Positions 16,921-25,369 of a stretch of 64,000 nucleotides of DNA are shown here, piece by piece; position 1 is the stretch's first letter, and each line of letters begins with the position of its first letter. The stretch is from NCBI RefSeq assembly GCF_019468465.1, contig NZ_CP080519.1, positions 2,557,001 through 2,621,000 on the forward strand, given 5' to 3'. Below the pieces are notes generated by a model that did not search any database, was not told the DNA's origin, and saw only the letters and a program-made list of their open reading frames with translations. The position numbers were made by a program, and so were the translations under genes. This DNA comes from Amycolatopsis sp. DSM 110486 (GTDB lineage: Bacteria; Actinomycetota; Actinomycetes; Mycobacteriales; Pseudonocardiaceae).

Positions 16921-17746
16921 CGCCGTGGTCGCCGCCGCCCTCGTGCCGGGCATGCCGCAGCTGCTCGCGAAGAACCCCGCGCCGAGCTGGGCCGACCTGC
17001 GCGCCGGTGTCGAGCAGGTCGGCGAGGACTTCCGCGCGACCGGGGTGGACACCGTGCTGCTCATGTCGACGCAGTGGTTCACCGTGCTCGGGCACCAGTT
17101 CCAGCTCGACCCCAACCCGCGCGGCGAGCGGCTGGACGAGAACTGGTACGCCTACGACTACGGGCGCATCAGCTACGACCTGCAGGTCGACACCGACCTC
17201 GCGGAACGCTGGGTCGGCCTGACCACCGACCGCGGCCTGCAGGCGCGGCGCACGCGCTACGACGGCTTCCCGATCGACACCGGCACCGTCACCATCGCGA
17301 ACCTGCTCGACCCCGGCCGCCGGTTCCGCTACGCGATGGTGTCCTGCAACCTCTACGCCGAGGTCGACAACATCGCCACGCTCGGCGAAACCGGTGTCGC
17401 CGCGGCGGCCGCGACCGGTCGCCGGGTCGGAGTGGTCGTGGTGTCCGGCCTGTCCGCCGGGCTCATCCAACGCTGGATCGAGCCGTCCGAAGACGGTATC
17501 GCCACGCCCGTGCAGGACAAGTGGAACCGCCGGATCCTCGACGCGCTCGTGCGCGGCGACGCGCAAGAGGCACTCGACCTCCGCGAAAGTTTCGCCCGCG
17601 AAGCGGCGGCCGACAGCCAGTTCCGCGCACTGGCCTTCCTGCTCGGCGCCGGCGTGCTGGAACAGCCCGGCGAACTCCTGTCCTACGGCCCGATCTGGGG
17701 CACCGGCGCCGCGGTCGTCCGCTGGCGTCCCACCACTTCCCGCTAG
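16913..17746 (+). CDS. amnA: 2-Aminophenol 1,6-dioxygenase alpha (non-catalytic) subunit, LigB family
   Basis: 277 aa. Homologous to the beta subunit, but the iron ligands are replaced: the N-terminal segment reads AALVPGMPQLLAKNP with no His, and the second His position is STQWFTVLG. In 2-aminophenol dioxygenases the alpha subunit has lost the metal site and supports a heterotetramer, which this matches. The overlapping start (GTG at 16913 inside amnB) means the two subunits are translated together in equal amounts. C-terminal LLSYGPIWGTGAAVVRWRP parallels the beta subunit ending. Confidence 0.85.
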   Translation: MADAVVAAALVPGMPQLLAKNPAPSWADLRAGVEQVGEDFRATGVDTVLLMSTQWFTVLGHQFQLDPNPRGERLDENWYAYDYGRISYDLQVDTDLAERWVGLTTDRGLQARRTRYDGFPIDTGTVTIANLLDPGRRFRYAMVSCNLYAEVDNIATLGETGVAAAAATGRRVGVVVVSGLSAGLIQRWIEPSEDGIATPVQDKWNRRILDALVRGDAQEALDLRESFAREAAADSQFRALAFLLGAGVLEQPGELLSYGPIWGTGAAVVRWRPTTSR

Positions 17747-17764
17747 TCAGAAAGAGAGAGCCCC

Positions 17765-18061
17765 ATGGCCAACACCGCGGTCGGATTCGTGGAGACGGAA
17801 GGGTTCGTGCCGATCTTCGACGCCGTCGACGCGATCGTCAAAGCCACCAACGTGACGGTGGAAGGCGTCGTGCGCCTCGGCGGTGGCATCGTCGCGGTCG
17901 CGCTGTCCGGCGACCTCGCCACCGTCGAGGAAGCGACCGAGATCGCCGAGGAGACGGCGAAGGCCGTGTCGGGCGCGCAGGTGCGTTCGGTCGTGTTCGC
18001 CAACCCGTGCGACGCCGTCGCGGCCGTCGCCGCCCACACCGCTCTGCTCGAAGGCAACTGA
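17765..18061 (+). CDS. Bacterial microcompartment shell protein, BMC-H (hexamer)
   Basis: 98 aa, one BMC domain (PF00936). BMC-H proteins form hexagonal tiles that make up the facets of the protein shell. AVGFVETEGFVPIFDAVDAI is the canonical first strand and helix, TVEGVVRLGGGIVAVALSGDL carries the pore loop region (GGG), and VRSVVFANPCDAVAA is the C-terminal part. The conserved lysine after the first helix is present in IVKATNV. RBS AAAGAGAGAG. Lies between the dioxygenase subunits and a second shell gene. Confidence 0.95.
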   Translation: MANTAVGFVETEGFVPIFDAVDAIVKATNVTVEGVVRLGGGIVAVALSGDLATVEEATEIAEETAKAVSGAQVRSVVFANPCDAVAAVAAHTALLEGN

Positions 18062-18102
18062 GCCACCAAGGAACCGGGCTCACCAAGAACAAGGAGACAT
18101 CC

Positions 18103-18447
18103 ATGGCCGGGAACACGAATTCGGCTGGCGCGATCGGTGTCGTCGAGACCCGCGGCATCGTGGCGCTCACGGCGGGGATCGAGGCGATGATCAAGACCGC
18201 CGACGTCCGGTGCATCGCGGTCGACCGCGTGTCCAGCGGCTACCTCGTGGCCGCGATCCAGGGCCAGCTGGCCGCCGTCCGCCAGGCACTCGACGCCGGC
18301 ACCGCCGCCGTGAAGCGCTACGGCGACCTGCGGGCCGCCCAGATCTACCCGCGCCCGAGTGAGGCCGCGGCGGCGCTGCTCGAGACGCGTCGCGCGGAGT
18401 CTTTCCGCGAAGCCGTGCTGGAGTTGCCGAGCGGGGGCCAGTCGTGA
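18103..18447 (+). CDS. Bacterial microcompartment shell protein, BMC-H (hexamer), second paralogue
   Basis: 114 aa, one BMC domain. IGVVETRGIVALTAGIEAMI is the diagnostic N-terminal stretch, with KTADV (edge lysine), VSSGYLVAAIQGQLAAV and AAQIYPRPSEAAAALLE. Compared with the 98-aa paralogue, the pore segment differs (DRVSSGY instead of RLGGGI), so the two hexamers probably have different pores. A C-terminal extension of about 20 residues (RRAESFREAVLELPSGG) follows the domain. ATG at 18103 with AAGGAG; overlaps the next gene (GTGA). Confidence 0.94.
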   Translation: MAGNTNSAGAIGVVETRGIVALTAGIEAMIKTADVRCIAVDRVSSGYLVAAIQGQLAAVRQALDAGTAAVKRYGDLRAAQIYPRPSEAAAALLETRRAESFREAVLELPSGGQS

Positions 18448-18722
18448 TCCTCGGCCGCGTGATCGGCCGGGTGTGGTCCGACCGGCAGCTGCCCGGGCTG
18501 GCGACGCGCCGCCTCGTGCTCGTGCGCACGATCGGCGCCGACGCCATCACCGTCGCGGTCGACCTGCTCGACGCCAGCCCCGGGGCCACCGTCCTCGTGA
18601 ACACCGACGAAGCGGCCGCCGCGGCCACCGGCGAAGCGACAGTCGACGCCGCCGTGGTCGCGCTGGTGTCCGACTACGACGAACCCAGCGACCAGTTGAC
18701 CAAGGAAAGGGCCGACCGATGA
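18444..18722 (+). CDS. Microcompartment vertex protein, BMC-P (EutN/CcmL pentamer)
   Basis: 92 aa. MILGRVIGRVWSDRQLPGLA is the hallmark N-terminus of EutN/CcmL proteins (PF03319), which form pentamers capping the vertices of icosahedral shells. GADAITVAVDLLDASPGATV and VDAAVVALVSDYD complete the fold. With two BMC-H genes it makes a minimal closed shell; no trimeric BMC-T gene is in the window. GTG start overlaps the upstream BMC-H stop, and the stop overlaps the next start. Confidence 0.93.
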   Translation: MILGRVIGRVWSDRQLPGLATRRLVLVRTIGADAITVAVDLLDASPGATVLVNTDEAAAAATGEATVDAAVVALVSDYDEPSDQLTKERADR

Positions 18723-19783
18723 CCGCGGCGAGCACTCTGCACATCGGGATGGGCGACAACGCTGTCACCACCGCACAGGCCGGTGGCAAGGGTCGCTCGC
18801 TGGACACGTTGTGCCGCTTGGGAGTCCGGGTTCCCGAAGCGTTCGTGGTGACCACGGACGCCTATCGCGCGGCGGTGACCGGGAGCCTCGGCAAGGAGCT
18901 GGACCGCCGGATCCGCGCGCTGCACCCGGAAGCCGACCTCACCGTGCTGACCGACGAGTCGGCCGCGATCCGCGAGCTGCTGTTCGCCGAGACCGAGCAG
19001 CACGGCGCCGACGCGGACATCCGGGTGGCTTACGCCGAACTCGCCGAACGCACGGGCGACGACGAGCCGCCCGTGGCCGTGCGGTCGAGCTCGGCCGCGG
19101 AGGACTCCGCGGACCGCAGCTTCGCGGGCGAGCACGACAGCTACCTGTGGGTCATCGGCGCCGACGAGGTGTCGGCTGCCGTCCGGCGCTGCTGGGCGAG
19201 CCTGTTCACCGCGCGCGCCATCAGCTACCGGGCGCGCGACGGCGTCGAGAGCACCGACGACGCCATGGGCGTGGTCGTGCAGCGCATGGTCGACGCCACC
19301 GCGGCCGGCGTGTTCATGACCCTCAACCCGGCCAACGGCGACCGGTCGAAGGTCGTCATCGAATCGGTGTGGGGCCTGGGCGAACCGCTGGTGAGCGGCA
19401 CGGTGACGCCCGACCGGTTCGTGATCGACAAGATCACTCGCGAGATCCTCACCCGCGACATCGCCGAGAAGGCCACCCGCGCCACCCGCGACCCCGAGAC
19501 CGGCAAGGGCATCGCGACCGTCCCCGTCGACGATGCGGACCAGTCGCAACCGTCCCTCCACAAGGGACACATCGAACAGCTGCTCGAAATCGCCGCGCTG
19601 ATCGAGAAGCACGCCGGCACCCCGCAGGACGGCGAGTTCGCCATCGACGGCGACCACGTGCACGTGGTGCAGGCCCGCCCGGAAACGGTGTGGAGCACCA
19701 AACCGCCGAAGCAGGTGTCGCAGGAGAACCGGGGCGCGCTCGCCCACGTGCTCGCGGCCCTGACCGGCGGCACGAAACCCTGA
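18719..19783 (+). CDS. ATP-binding subunit of a split PEP-synthase-like phosphotransferase
   Basis: 354 aa consisting only of the PPDK_N ATP-binding domain: AGGKGRSLDTLCRLGVRVPE, AVRSSSAAEDSADRSFAGEH, FMTLNPANGDRS, VWGLGEPLVSGTV and HVVQARPETVWS. It has neither phospho-His domain nor PEP barrel; these functions are in the next gene (His) or missing (PEP site). The same two-gene split is known from phenylphosphate synthase of anaerobic phenol degraders, where the small subunit binds ATP. After the domain comes a linker (KPPKQVSQEN) and a short hydrophobic helix (GALAHVLAALTGG), typical in look of a microcompartment encapsulation peptide. Overlaps the BMC-P gene by 4 nt. Confidence 0.8.
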   Translation: MTAASTLHIGMGDNAVTTAQAGGKGRSLDTLCRLGVRVPEAFVVTTDAYRAAVTGSLGKELDRRIRALHPEADLTVLTDESAAIRELLFAETEQHGADADIRVAYAELAERTGDDEPPVAVRSSSAAEDSADRSFAGEHDSYLWVIGADEVSAAVRRCWASLFTARAISYRARDGVESTDDAMGVVVQRMVDATAAGVFMTLNPANGDRSKVVIESVWGLGEPLVSGTVTPDRFVIDKITREILTRDIAEKATRATRDPETGKGIATVPVDDADQSQPSLHKGHIEQLLEIAALIEKHAGTPQDGEFAIDGDHVHVVQARPETVWSTKPPKQVSQENRGALAHVLAALTGGTKP

Positions 19784-19834
19784 CCAGAACCCCCACCCCG
19801 CACTGATCTGCTCCCATCGAGAAAGGGACCAACG

Positions 19835-21658
19835 ATGGTCGCTGCCACCTTCCCCGGGCCATTCGATCTCGACCCACCCCCAGGCGCCGAAGGCTGGGAA
19901 TCGCTCTACAACTGGTACCACCTGTTCGGCGAGGACCGCCGCAAGGCCGACGAGGGCAAGTTCTGGTTCCAGGACGCCCTGCACCACCCCTACGTGCTGC
20001 ACCCCTACGACGAGATCCAGTGCGAGTGCTGGTGGCAGGCGCTCGGTGCGATGAACACCCGCGTGTTCGCGGTGCCGCCGGCGTTCGGCCTCGAACAGCG
20101 CATCCTCAACGGCCGCCTGTACGTCTCGCCGGTGGCCGCGCCGGCCGAGCAGATCGCCGCACGCGCCGAGGAGTTCGGCGAGCGCGCGGGCCACTACTAC
20201 GAGCGGTGGGACGAGATCTACGCGGAGTGGAAGGAAAAGGTCGCCGAACGCATCGAGCTCATCCGCGGCCTGAGCTTCGCACCGCTGCCCGATCGCGAGC
20301 CGCTGTCCACAGTGACCGGACACCTCGGACACTCGGCCGGGTACCGCTGGGAACGCGACTTCAGCCTCATGATCACCACGATGTACGAGACGTACCAGTG
20401 GCACTTCGAGATGCTGAACATCGGTTACGCCGCGTACCTCACGTTCTTCCAGTTCTGCCAGAACGCCTTCCCCGGCATCGGCGACCAGTCCGTGTCGCGG
20501 ATGGTCGGCGGCCTGCACGTGGAGCTCTACCGCCCCGACGACGAGCTCAAGCGCCTCGCCAAGGAAGCCGAACGTCTCGGCGTGAGCGACACCATCCTCA
20601 ACGCCGCTCACCTCGACGCCGCCCTCGCCGTGCTGAGCGCCACCGAGTCCGGCCGGGCCTGGGCCGAAGACTGGGAAACCACCAGGGATCCGTGGTTCCA
20701 CATCAACGCCGACCCCGGCCACCCCGGTGGCGACCACCGGTTCGGCACCTGGGACGACCACCCGGAGATCCCGTTCGGCGCCGTGCGCACCTACCTCGAA
20801 CGCCTGCGCAAGGGCGAGGTGATCGACCGCCCGACCGAGCGCGTCCTGGCCGAGCGCGAGCGCATCACCGGCGACTACCGCGCGCTGCTCAACCCGGCCG
20901 ACGTCGACTTGTTCGACGAGCTGGTCGCGCTGGCGCGCAAGGTGTTCGTGTACATCGAGGAGCACGTGCTCTACATCGAACACTGGATGTGGGCCGCGTT
21001 CTGGGGCAAGTCGAAGGAACTCGCCCGGTCCCTGGTGGACATGGGTGTGTTCGACGACCCCGAGGACCTGTTCTTCCTGCGGCGCACCGAAGTCGCGGAG
21101 CTGATCTTCGACACCGTCGCCGCGTGGTCCACCGGCGCCCCCGGCCGCGGTCGCGCGCACTGGACCCCGATCATCGCCGAGCGCCGCCGCATCTTCACCG
21201 CGCTGGAAGCCTGGGAGCCGCCGCCCGCGCTCGGCCCGCCGCCGGAGGCCGTGGCCGAACCGCTCACGGTCATGTTGTGGGGCATCACCACCGACTCCGT
21301 CGCGGGCTGGCTCGCCGACTCGGAAACGGAAGACCCCGGCACGTTGCGCGGGGTCGCCGGTTCACCAGGTGTGGTCGAAGGGCCGGTGCGCGTGGTGCGG
21401 TCCGTGGTGGAGCTGGCCGAGGTGCAGGACGGCGACGTGCTCGTCTGCCCCGCCACCTCACCCGCTTGGGCGCCGGTGTTCTCGCGGATCGCCGCGACCG
21501 TCAGCGACGTCGGCGGCATCATGAGCCACACCGCCATCGTCTGCCGCGAGTACGGCCTGCCGGCGGTAGTCGGCACCGGCCGCGCGGTCTCGACGCTGCG
21601 CACCGGCCAGCGCGTCCGTGTCGACGGGGACACCGGCGTCGTCACGGTCCTGGACTGA
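19835..21658 (+). CDS. Phospho-His subunit of the split phosphotransferase (phenylphosphate synthase-like)
   Basis: 607 aa. About 480 residues of helix-rich substrate-binding region (rich in Trp/Tyr/His, for example WYHLFGEDRRKADEGKFWFQ) are followed by the swivelling PEP-utilisers domain: GVAGSPGVVEGPVRVV, CPATSPAWAPVFSRI and GGIMSHTAIVCREYGLPAVV. The phosphorylatable His is residue 565. There is no C-terminal pyruvate/PEP barrel, so the acceptor is not pyruvate. Size and layout match the large subunit of phenylphosphate synthase. Possible substrates are the phenolic hydroxyl of aminophenol or a related aromatic; this is inference. RBS AAAGGGA 10 nt before ATG 19835. Confidence 0.78.
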   Translation: MVAATFPGPFDLDPPPGAEGWESLYNWYHLFGEDRRKADEGKFWFQDALHHPYVLHPYDEIQCECWWQALGAMNTRVFAVPPAFGLEQRILNGRLYVSPVAAPAEQIAARAEEFGERAGHYYERWDEIYAEWKEKVAERIELIRGLSFAPLPDREPLSTVTGHLGHSAGYRWERDFSLMITTMYETYQWHFEMLNIGYAAYLTFFQFCQNAFPGIGDQSVSRMVGGLHVELYRPDDELKRLAKEAERLGVSDTILNAAHLDAALAVLSATESGRAWAEDWETTRDPWFHINADPGHPGGDHRFGTWDDHPEIPFGAVRTYLERLRKGEVIDRPTERVLAERERITGDYRALLNPADVDLFDELVALARKVFVYIEEHVLYIEHWMWAAFWGKSKELARSLVDMGVFDDPEDLFFLRRTEVAELIFDTVAAWSTGAPGRGRAHWTPIIAERRRIFTALEAWEPPPALGPPPEAVAEPLTVMLWGITTDSVAGWLADSETEDPGTLRGVAGSPGVVEGPVRVVRSVVELAEVQDGDVLVCPATSPAWAPVFSRIAATVSDVGGIMSHTAIVCREYGLPAVVGTGRAVSTLRTGQRVRVDGDTGVVTVLD

Positions 21659-21661
21659 TCC

Positions 21662-22360
21662 GTGGCCTTCGAAGAACCCTGGTCGCGGCCCGGCCGCGGT
21701 CGTGCGCTCCGCCGCGCGGCCGCGGTCCGCTCCCGGGCGGACACGCCCACCCTGCGGCTCACGACCATCGTGCTCGACCTCGGCGGCGTCGTCGTGCCCA
21801 CGCTGTTCGAGGTGGTCGACGATCCGACATTCCCGAAAGGACCGTTCGGCGAGGACAGGCTCTACGACGGAGTCGAGCAAGGAAAACAGCAGGAACGCGA
21901 CTACTGGGCCGAGCTGTCGCAACGACGCCCGGACCTCGACCTCGGCGCGTTCATGCGCACGCGCATCACCGTGCGCGACGAGGTCCGCACGATGCTGCGC
22001 GACATCGGCGGCCGCGTGCGCCTGGCCGCGCTCACCAACGACATGGCCCACTGGTTCGGCCAGGACTGGGCGGCGAAGTTCCCCGAGTTCGGCGGCTTCG
22101 ACCTGCTGCTGGAGGCCGGTCGCTACGGCGTGCTCAAGCCCGACCCGTCGGTGTTCCGATGGGCGCTCGGGCAGCTGCGGGAAGAGCCCGAGAGCTGCCT
22201 GTTCGTCGACGACCTGCCCTCGAACCTGGCCGGGGCGCGTGCCGTGGGCATGGAGACCGAGCACTTCGCGGTCGGCGACCCGGCGGGCTCGGTCCAGCGC
22301 ATCCTCGACCGCGTGGGCCTGCACCCGTCCCGCTCCAGCCACCGCGTGTTCCGGCCCTGA
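21662..22360 (+). CDS. HAD-superfamily hydrolase
   Basis: 232 aa from GTG 21662, 3 nt after the upstream stop. HAD motif I is IVLDLGGVVVP: the nucleophilic Asp is present but the usual +2 Asp is Gly, as in YihX-like members. Motif II is ALTND, motif III the Lys of GVLKPDPSVF, and motif IV CLFVDDLPSNLAGA. The family is mostly phosphatases and dehalogenases. Some 30 Arg-rich residues (PGRGRALRRAAAVRSRA) precede motif I and are unusual; a start further downstream is possible. Location next to a kinase-like pair suggests a phosphorylated small molecule as substrate. Confidence 0.8.
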   Translation: MAFEEPWSRPGRGRALRRAAAVRSRADTPTLRLTTIVLDLGGVVVPTLFEVVDDPTFPKGPFGEDRLYDGVEQGKQQERDYWAELSQRRPDLDLGAFMRTRITVRDEVRTMLRDIGGRVRLAALTNDMAHWFGQDWAAKFPEFGGFDLLLEAGRYGVLKPDPSVFRWALGQLREEPESCLFVDDLPSNLAGARAVGMETEHFAVGDPAGSVQRILDRVGLHPSRSSHRVFRP

Positions 22361-22380
22361 CGCCCGATCTGGAGGCACTG

Positions 22381-23052
22381 ATGATCCTGCACCTCGTCCG
22401 TCACGGCGAGACGGCCAGCTACGAAAGCGACGCCGGTCTCACCGAACGCGGAATCGAGCAGGCCCGGGCGCGTGGCGAAAGCCTCGCGGCCGAACTTCCC
22501 GACGGCGCGGCGGTTTCCGTCGCCTACGCACCCACCGCGCGCGCCCAGCAGACCGCTGACGTGCTGCACTCGACTCTCGCCACCGCGCCCCGGCTCAGGC
22601 TCGGCGGCAACGACGTCGCGCCGGAGTTCCGCAACCTCCAGCTCCGCGTCGACGGCCAGGACTACGAACCCACCCAAGTCCGTGAGCTCATCCCCACCGC
22701 GGGCGGCGCCGGCTGGGCCGAGGAGGCCCGCAAGTTCTGGCAGGCCCACGAAGACGGCGACGCGATGGGGTTCTGGCTGCAGACCCCGCTGATCTGGCAC
22801 GAATCGCCGGACGCCGTCGTGCGCCGGTTCCTCGACGCGGCGGCGGCCGCGGCCGACCGAGTGCCGGCCGACGAGCACCTCGCCGTCGCCACGCACTCCG
22901 GGTGCATGCGCGCGGTCGTCGCGTGGGCGGCCGGGCGCGACCTCGGGGAACCCGACAACGCCGAGGAAGTCGTCCTCGTGCCCACCGGCGGGTCCGTCGC
23001 GGTCACCTACCGCGGCGAGACCTGGCACCGCGCCGTGCCCGAGCACGCGTGA
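22381..23052 (+). CDS. Histidine phosphatase (phosphoglycerate mutase-like) family protein
   Basis: 223 aa. LVRHGET (residues 5-11) carries the phosphorylated His; VAYAPTARAQQTADVL supplies the second Arg, and THSGCMRAVV the second catalytic His. A complete active site is therefore present. Members dephosphorylate sugar phosphates, nucleotides, phosphoproteins or small phenolic esters. GGAGG lies 9 nt before ATG 22381. It is the second phosphatase-type gene next to the split phosphotransferase, within the microcompartment operon. Confidence 0.85.
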   Translation: MILHLVRHGETASYESDAGLTERGIEQARARGESLAAELPDGAAVSVAYAPTARAQQTADVLHSTLATAPRLRLGGNDVAPEFRNLQLRVDGQDYEPTQVRELIPTAGGAGWAEEARKFWQAHEDGDAMGFWLQTPLIWHESPDAVVRRFLDAAAAAADRVPADEHLAVATHSGCMRAVVAWAAGRDLGEPDNAEEVVLVPTGGSVAVTYRGETWHRAVPEHA

Positions 23053-23078
23053 ACAGTTCCGACGAAAGGAAACCAGTG

Positions 23079-24545
23079 ATGCCGCAGGGAACCCCGGGGG
23101 CGTTGCGCAACTTCATCGGGGGCGAGTTCGTCGACGGCCCCCGCACCTTCGCCAAGGTGAGCCCCGTCGACGGGTCGCTGATCGCGCACGTCCACGAGGC
23201 CGACCAGGAGCTCGTCGACCGCGCGGTGCGCAGCGCGCGGCAGGCGCTGAACGGCGCGTGGGGCAAGACCACGGCGACCGAGCGCGTCGCCCTGCTGCGG
23301 CGGGTCGCGGACCGGATCGAGGAGCGCTTCGACGACCTGCTCGCTGCCGAGATCGCCGACACCGGCAAGCCCGTGGCGCTGGCCACGAACCTCGACGTAC
23401 GGCGCGCGTCGGCCAACTTCCGCGCGGCCGCGGACATCATCGCGGGCACCGGGCTCGACTCGTTCCTCACCGACGTGGCGACCGGGCAGGCGCTGAACTA
23501 CGCGATCCGCAAGCCACTGGGTGTAGTGGGCGTGATCGTGCCGTGGAACCTGCCGTTGCTGCTGCTGACGTGGAAGGTCGCGCCGGCGCTCGCGAGCGGC
23601 AACGCCGTGGTGGTGAAGCCGTCGGAGGAGACACCGTCGAGCGCCACGCTGCTGGCGGAGATCCTGGCCGAGGCGGGGATGCCCGCCGGGGCGTTCAACG
23701 TCGTACACGGGTTCGGTCCCGCGTCGGCGGGCGAGTTCCTGACGACGCACCCGGACGTCGACGGGATCACCTTCACCGGCGAGTCGGCCACCGGCTCGGT
23801 GATCATGCGCGCGGTCGCGCCCCACGTGCGGCCGGTGTCGTTCGAGCTGGGCGGGAAGAACGCCGCGGTGGTGTTCGACGACGCCGACCTCGAGCGCGCG
23901 GTCGACGGGCTCGAACGGTCCGTGTTCACCAACACCGGGCAGATCTGCCTGTGCACCGAGCGCGTCTACGTGCAGCGCGGCGTCTTCGACGAGGTCGCCG
24001 CCGGCCTGGTCGAGCGGGCGAAGGCGCTGCGGTTCGGCCGGCCCGACGACCCGGCCACCACGACCGGTCCGCTCATCTCGCAGACACATCGCGAGAAGGT
24101 CATGTCGTACTACGCCGTGGCCGAGAAGGAAGGCGCCGAGCTCCTCGTCGGCGGCGGCATCCCGGACCTCGGCGCGGACCTCGCCGGTGGCGCGTGGGTC
24201 GAGCCCGCGCTGTGGACCGGCGTGGACAACTCCGCCCGCGTGGTGCGCGAGGAGGTGTTCGGGCCGGTCGCGACCCTGATCCCGTTCGACACCGAGGACG
24301 AGGCGATCCGCTTGGCCAACGACACGTCGTACGGCCTCGCGTCTTCGGTGTGGACCACGAACCTCGAGCGCGGCCACCGCGTCGCCGCCGCGATGCGCGT
24401 GGGCATGTCGTGGGTGAACACGTGGTACCTGCGGGACCTGCGGTCGCCGTTCGGCGGCGTCGGGCTTTCGGGCATCGGCCGCGAAGGCGGCGTGCACTCG
24501 CTGCACTTCTACAGCGAGCCCACCAATATCTGCATCCAACTGTGA
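23079..24545 (+). CDS. amnC: 2-Aminomuconic 6-semialdehyde dehydrogenase (ALDH family)
   Basis: 488 aa. Oxidises the ring-cleavage semialdehyde to 2-aminomuconate with NAD+. PWNLPLLLLTWKVAPALASG (cofactor binding), FTGESATGS, FELGGK (general base Glu256) and NTGQICLC (catalytic Cys290) are all present. The C-terminal FGGVGLSGIGREGG and YSEPTNICI are those of the 2-aminomuconate/2-hydroxymuconate semialdehyde dehydrogenase clade. Both termini look standard, so no encapsulation tag is evident. ATG 23079 is preceded by GAAAGGAAA. The aminomuconate rather than hydroxymuconate assignment rests on the amnBA and deaminase neighbours. Confidence 0.88.
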   Translation: MPQGTPGALRNFIGGEFVDGPRTFAKVSPVDGSLIAHVHEADQELVDRAVRSARQALNGAWGKTTATERVALLRRVADRIEERFDDLLAAEIADTGKPVALATNLDVRRASANFRAAADIIAGTGLDSFLTDVATGQALNYAIRKPLGVVGVIVPWNLPLLLLTWKVAPALASGNAVVVKPSEETPSSATLLAEILAEAGMPAGAFNVVHGFGPASAGEFLTTHPDVDGITFTGESATGSVIMRAVAPHVRPVSFELGGKNAAVVFDDADLERAVDGLERSVFTNTGQICLCTERVYVQRGVFDEVAAGLVERAKALRFGRPDDPATTTGPLISQTHREKVMSYYAVAEKEGAELLVGGGIPDLGADLAGGAWVEPALWTGVDNSARVVREEVFGPVATLIPFDTEDEAIRLANDTSYGLASSVWTTNLERGHRVAAAMRVGMSWVNTWYLRDLRSPFGGVGLSGIGREGGVHSLHFYSEPTNICIQL

Positions 24546-24556
24546 GGGCTTCCTCG

Positions 24557-25369
24557 ATGACAACGACCAAAACCGCCTTCACGACCGCGGTGGACACCGC
24601 GGCCGGGCGGCTGCTGCGCGCCGAGCAGACGCGCACTCCCGTCGAACCGGTGCGGGACCTGATCGGCGACGCGGACATCGACCTCGCCTACGCGGTGCAG
24701 GCGGCAGTGCTGGAGCGCAAGCTCGCGGCGCCGGGCCGGCGCGTGGCGGGCCGCAAGATCGGCCTGACGTCGGCGGCCGTGCAGAAGCAGTTCGGCGTGT
24801 TCCAGCCCGACTTCGGCGTGCTGCTCGACGACATGGTCTTCGGGGACCGCGCCGAGCTGCCGCTGGGGAAGTTCCTGCAGCCGCGCGTCGAAGGCGAGGT
24901 CGCGTTCGTGCTGGGCGCCGACCTCCCGGCCGGCGCGACGCTGGTCGACGTGCTGCGCGCGACGGAGTTCGTGCTGCCGGCCATCGAGATCGTCGACTCG
25001 CGCATCGCCGGGTGGGACATCAAGATCGCCGACACCGTGGCGGACAACGCGTCCAGCGGCGCGGTCGTGCTCGGGACGACACCGAAGAAGCTTTCCGACG
25101 TCGACCTGCCGGCGCTGGGCCTGAGCCTGGAGCACGGCGGCGAACCCGTGTCGACGGGCGTGGGCGCGGCTTGTCTCGGGTCGCCCGCCAACGCCGTGGC
25201 GTGGCTCGCCGCCGAGGTCGCCCGGCGTGGTGCGCCGCTGCGCGCGGGTGAGGTCGTGCTCGCCGGCGCGTGGGGGCCGATGGTGGCGGTGCCGGAACCC
25301 GGCACCTACCTGGCCCGCTTCGAAGAGGTGGGCGAAGTGCGCGTGACCTTCACCGGGGAGGACGCCTGA
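24557..25369 (+). CDS. 2-Oxopent-4-enoate (2-keto-4-pentenoate) hydratase
   Basis: 270 aa, FAH-like fold of the MhpD/DmpE group. Adds water to 2-oxopent-4-enoate to give 4-hydroxy-2-oxovalerate. [32 protein letters not shown] (metal Glu residues), [20 protein letters not shown] and [12 protein letters not shown] are the family blocks. It is homologous to the decarboxylase at 27308; the two usually form a complex. The short gap after amnC (11 nt) and the overlap with the next gene place it firmly in the operon. Confidence 0.87.
   Translation: MTTTKTAFTTAVDTAAGRLLRAEQTRTPVEPVRDLIGDADIDLAYAVQAAVLERKLAAPGRRVAGRKIGLTSAAVQKQFGVFQPDFGVLLDDMVFGDRAELPLGKFLQPRVEGEVAFVLGADLPAGATLVDVLRATEFVLPAIEIVDSRIAGWDIKIADTVADNASSGAVVLGTTPKKLSDVDLPALGLSLEHGGEPVSTGVGAACLGSPANAVAWLAAEVARRGAPLRAGEVVLAGAWGPMVAVPEPGTYLARFEEVGEVRVTFTGEDA

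Noticed and set aside
17765..18722. Classifying the BMC as an ethanolamine, propanediol or aminopropanol (Rhodococcus/Mycobacterium) type
   Set aside because: No ammonia lyase, diol dehydratase, aminopropanol kinase/aminotransferase or glycyl radical enzyme is present; the neighbours are ring-cleavage enzymes.
18674..21160. An 828-codon open frame on the minus strand across the BMC and phosphotransferase genes
   Set aside because: It is antisense to genes with clear domains, has the amino-acid bias of a GC-rich shadow frame (Arg/Ala/Gly/His) and no recognisable motif. The same applies to other long shadow frames, for example 798-2363 minus, 20020-23052 plus, 36903-38414 plus and 44028-46172 plus.
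18719..21658. Reading the split pair as a PEP synthase regenerating PEP from the pathway's pyruvate
   Set aside because: Neither protein has the C-terminal PEP/pyruvate-binding TIM barrel that PEP synthase and pyruvate phosphate dikinase require.
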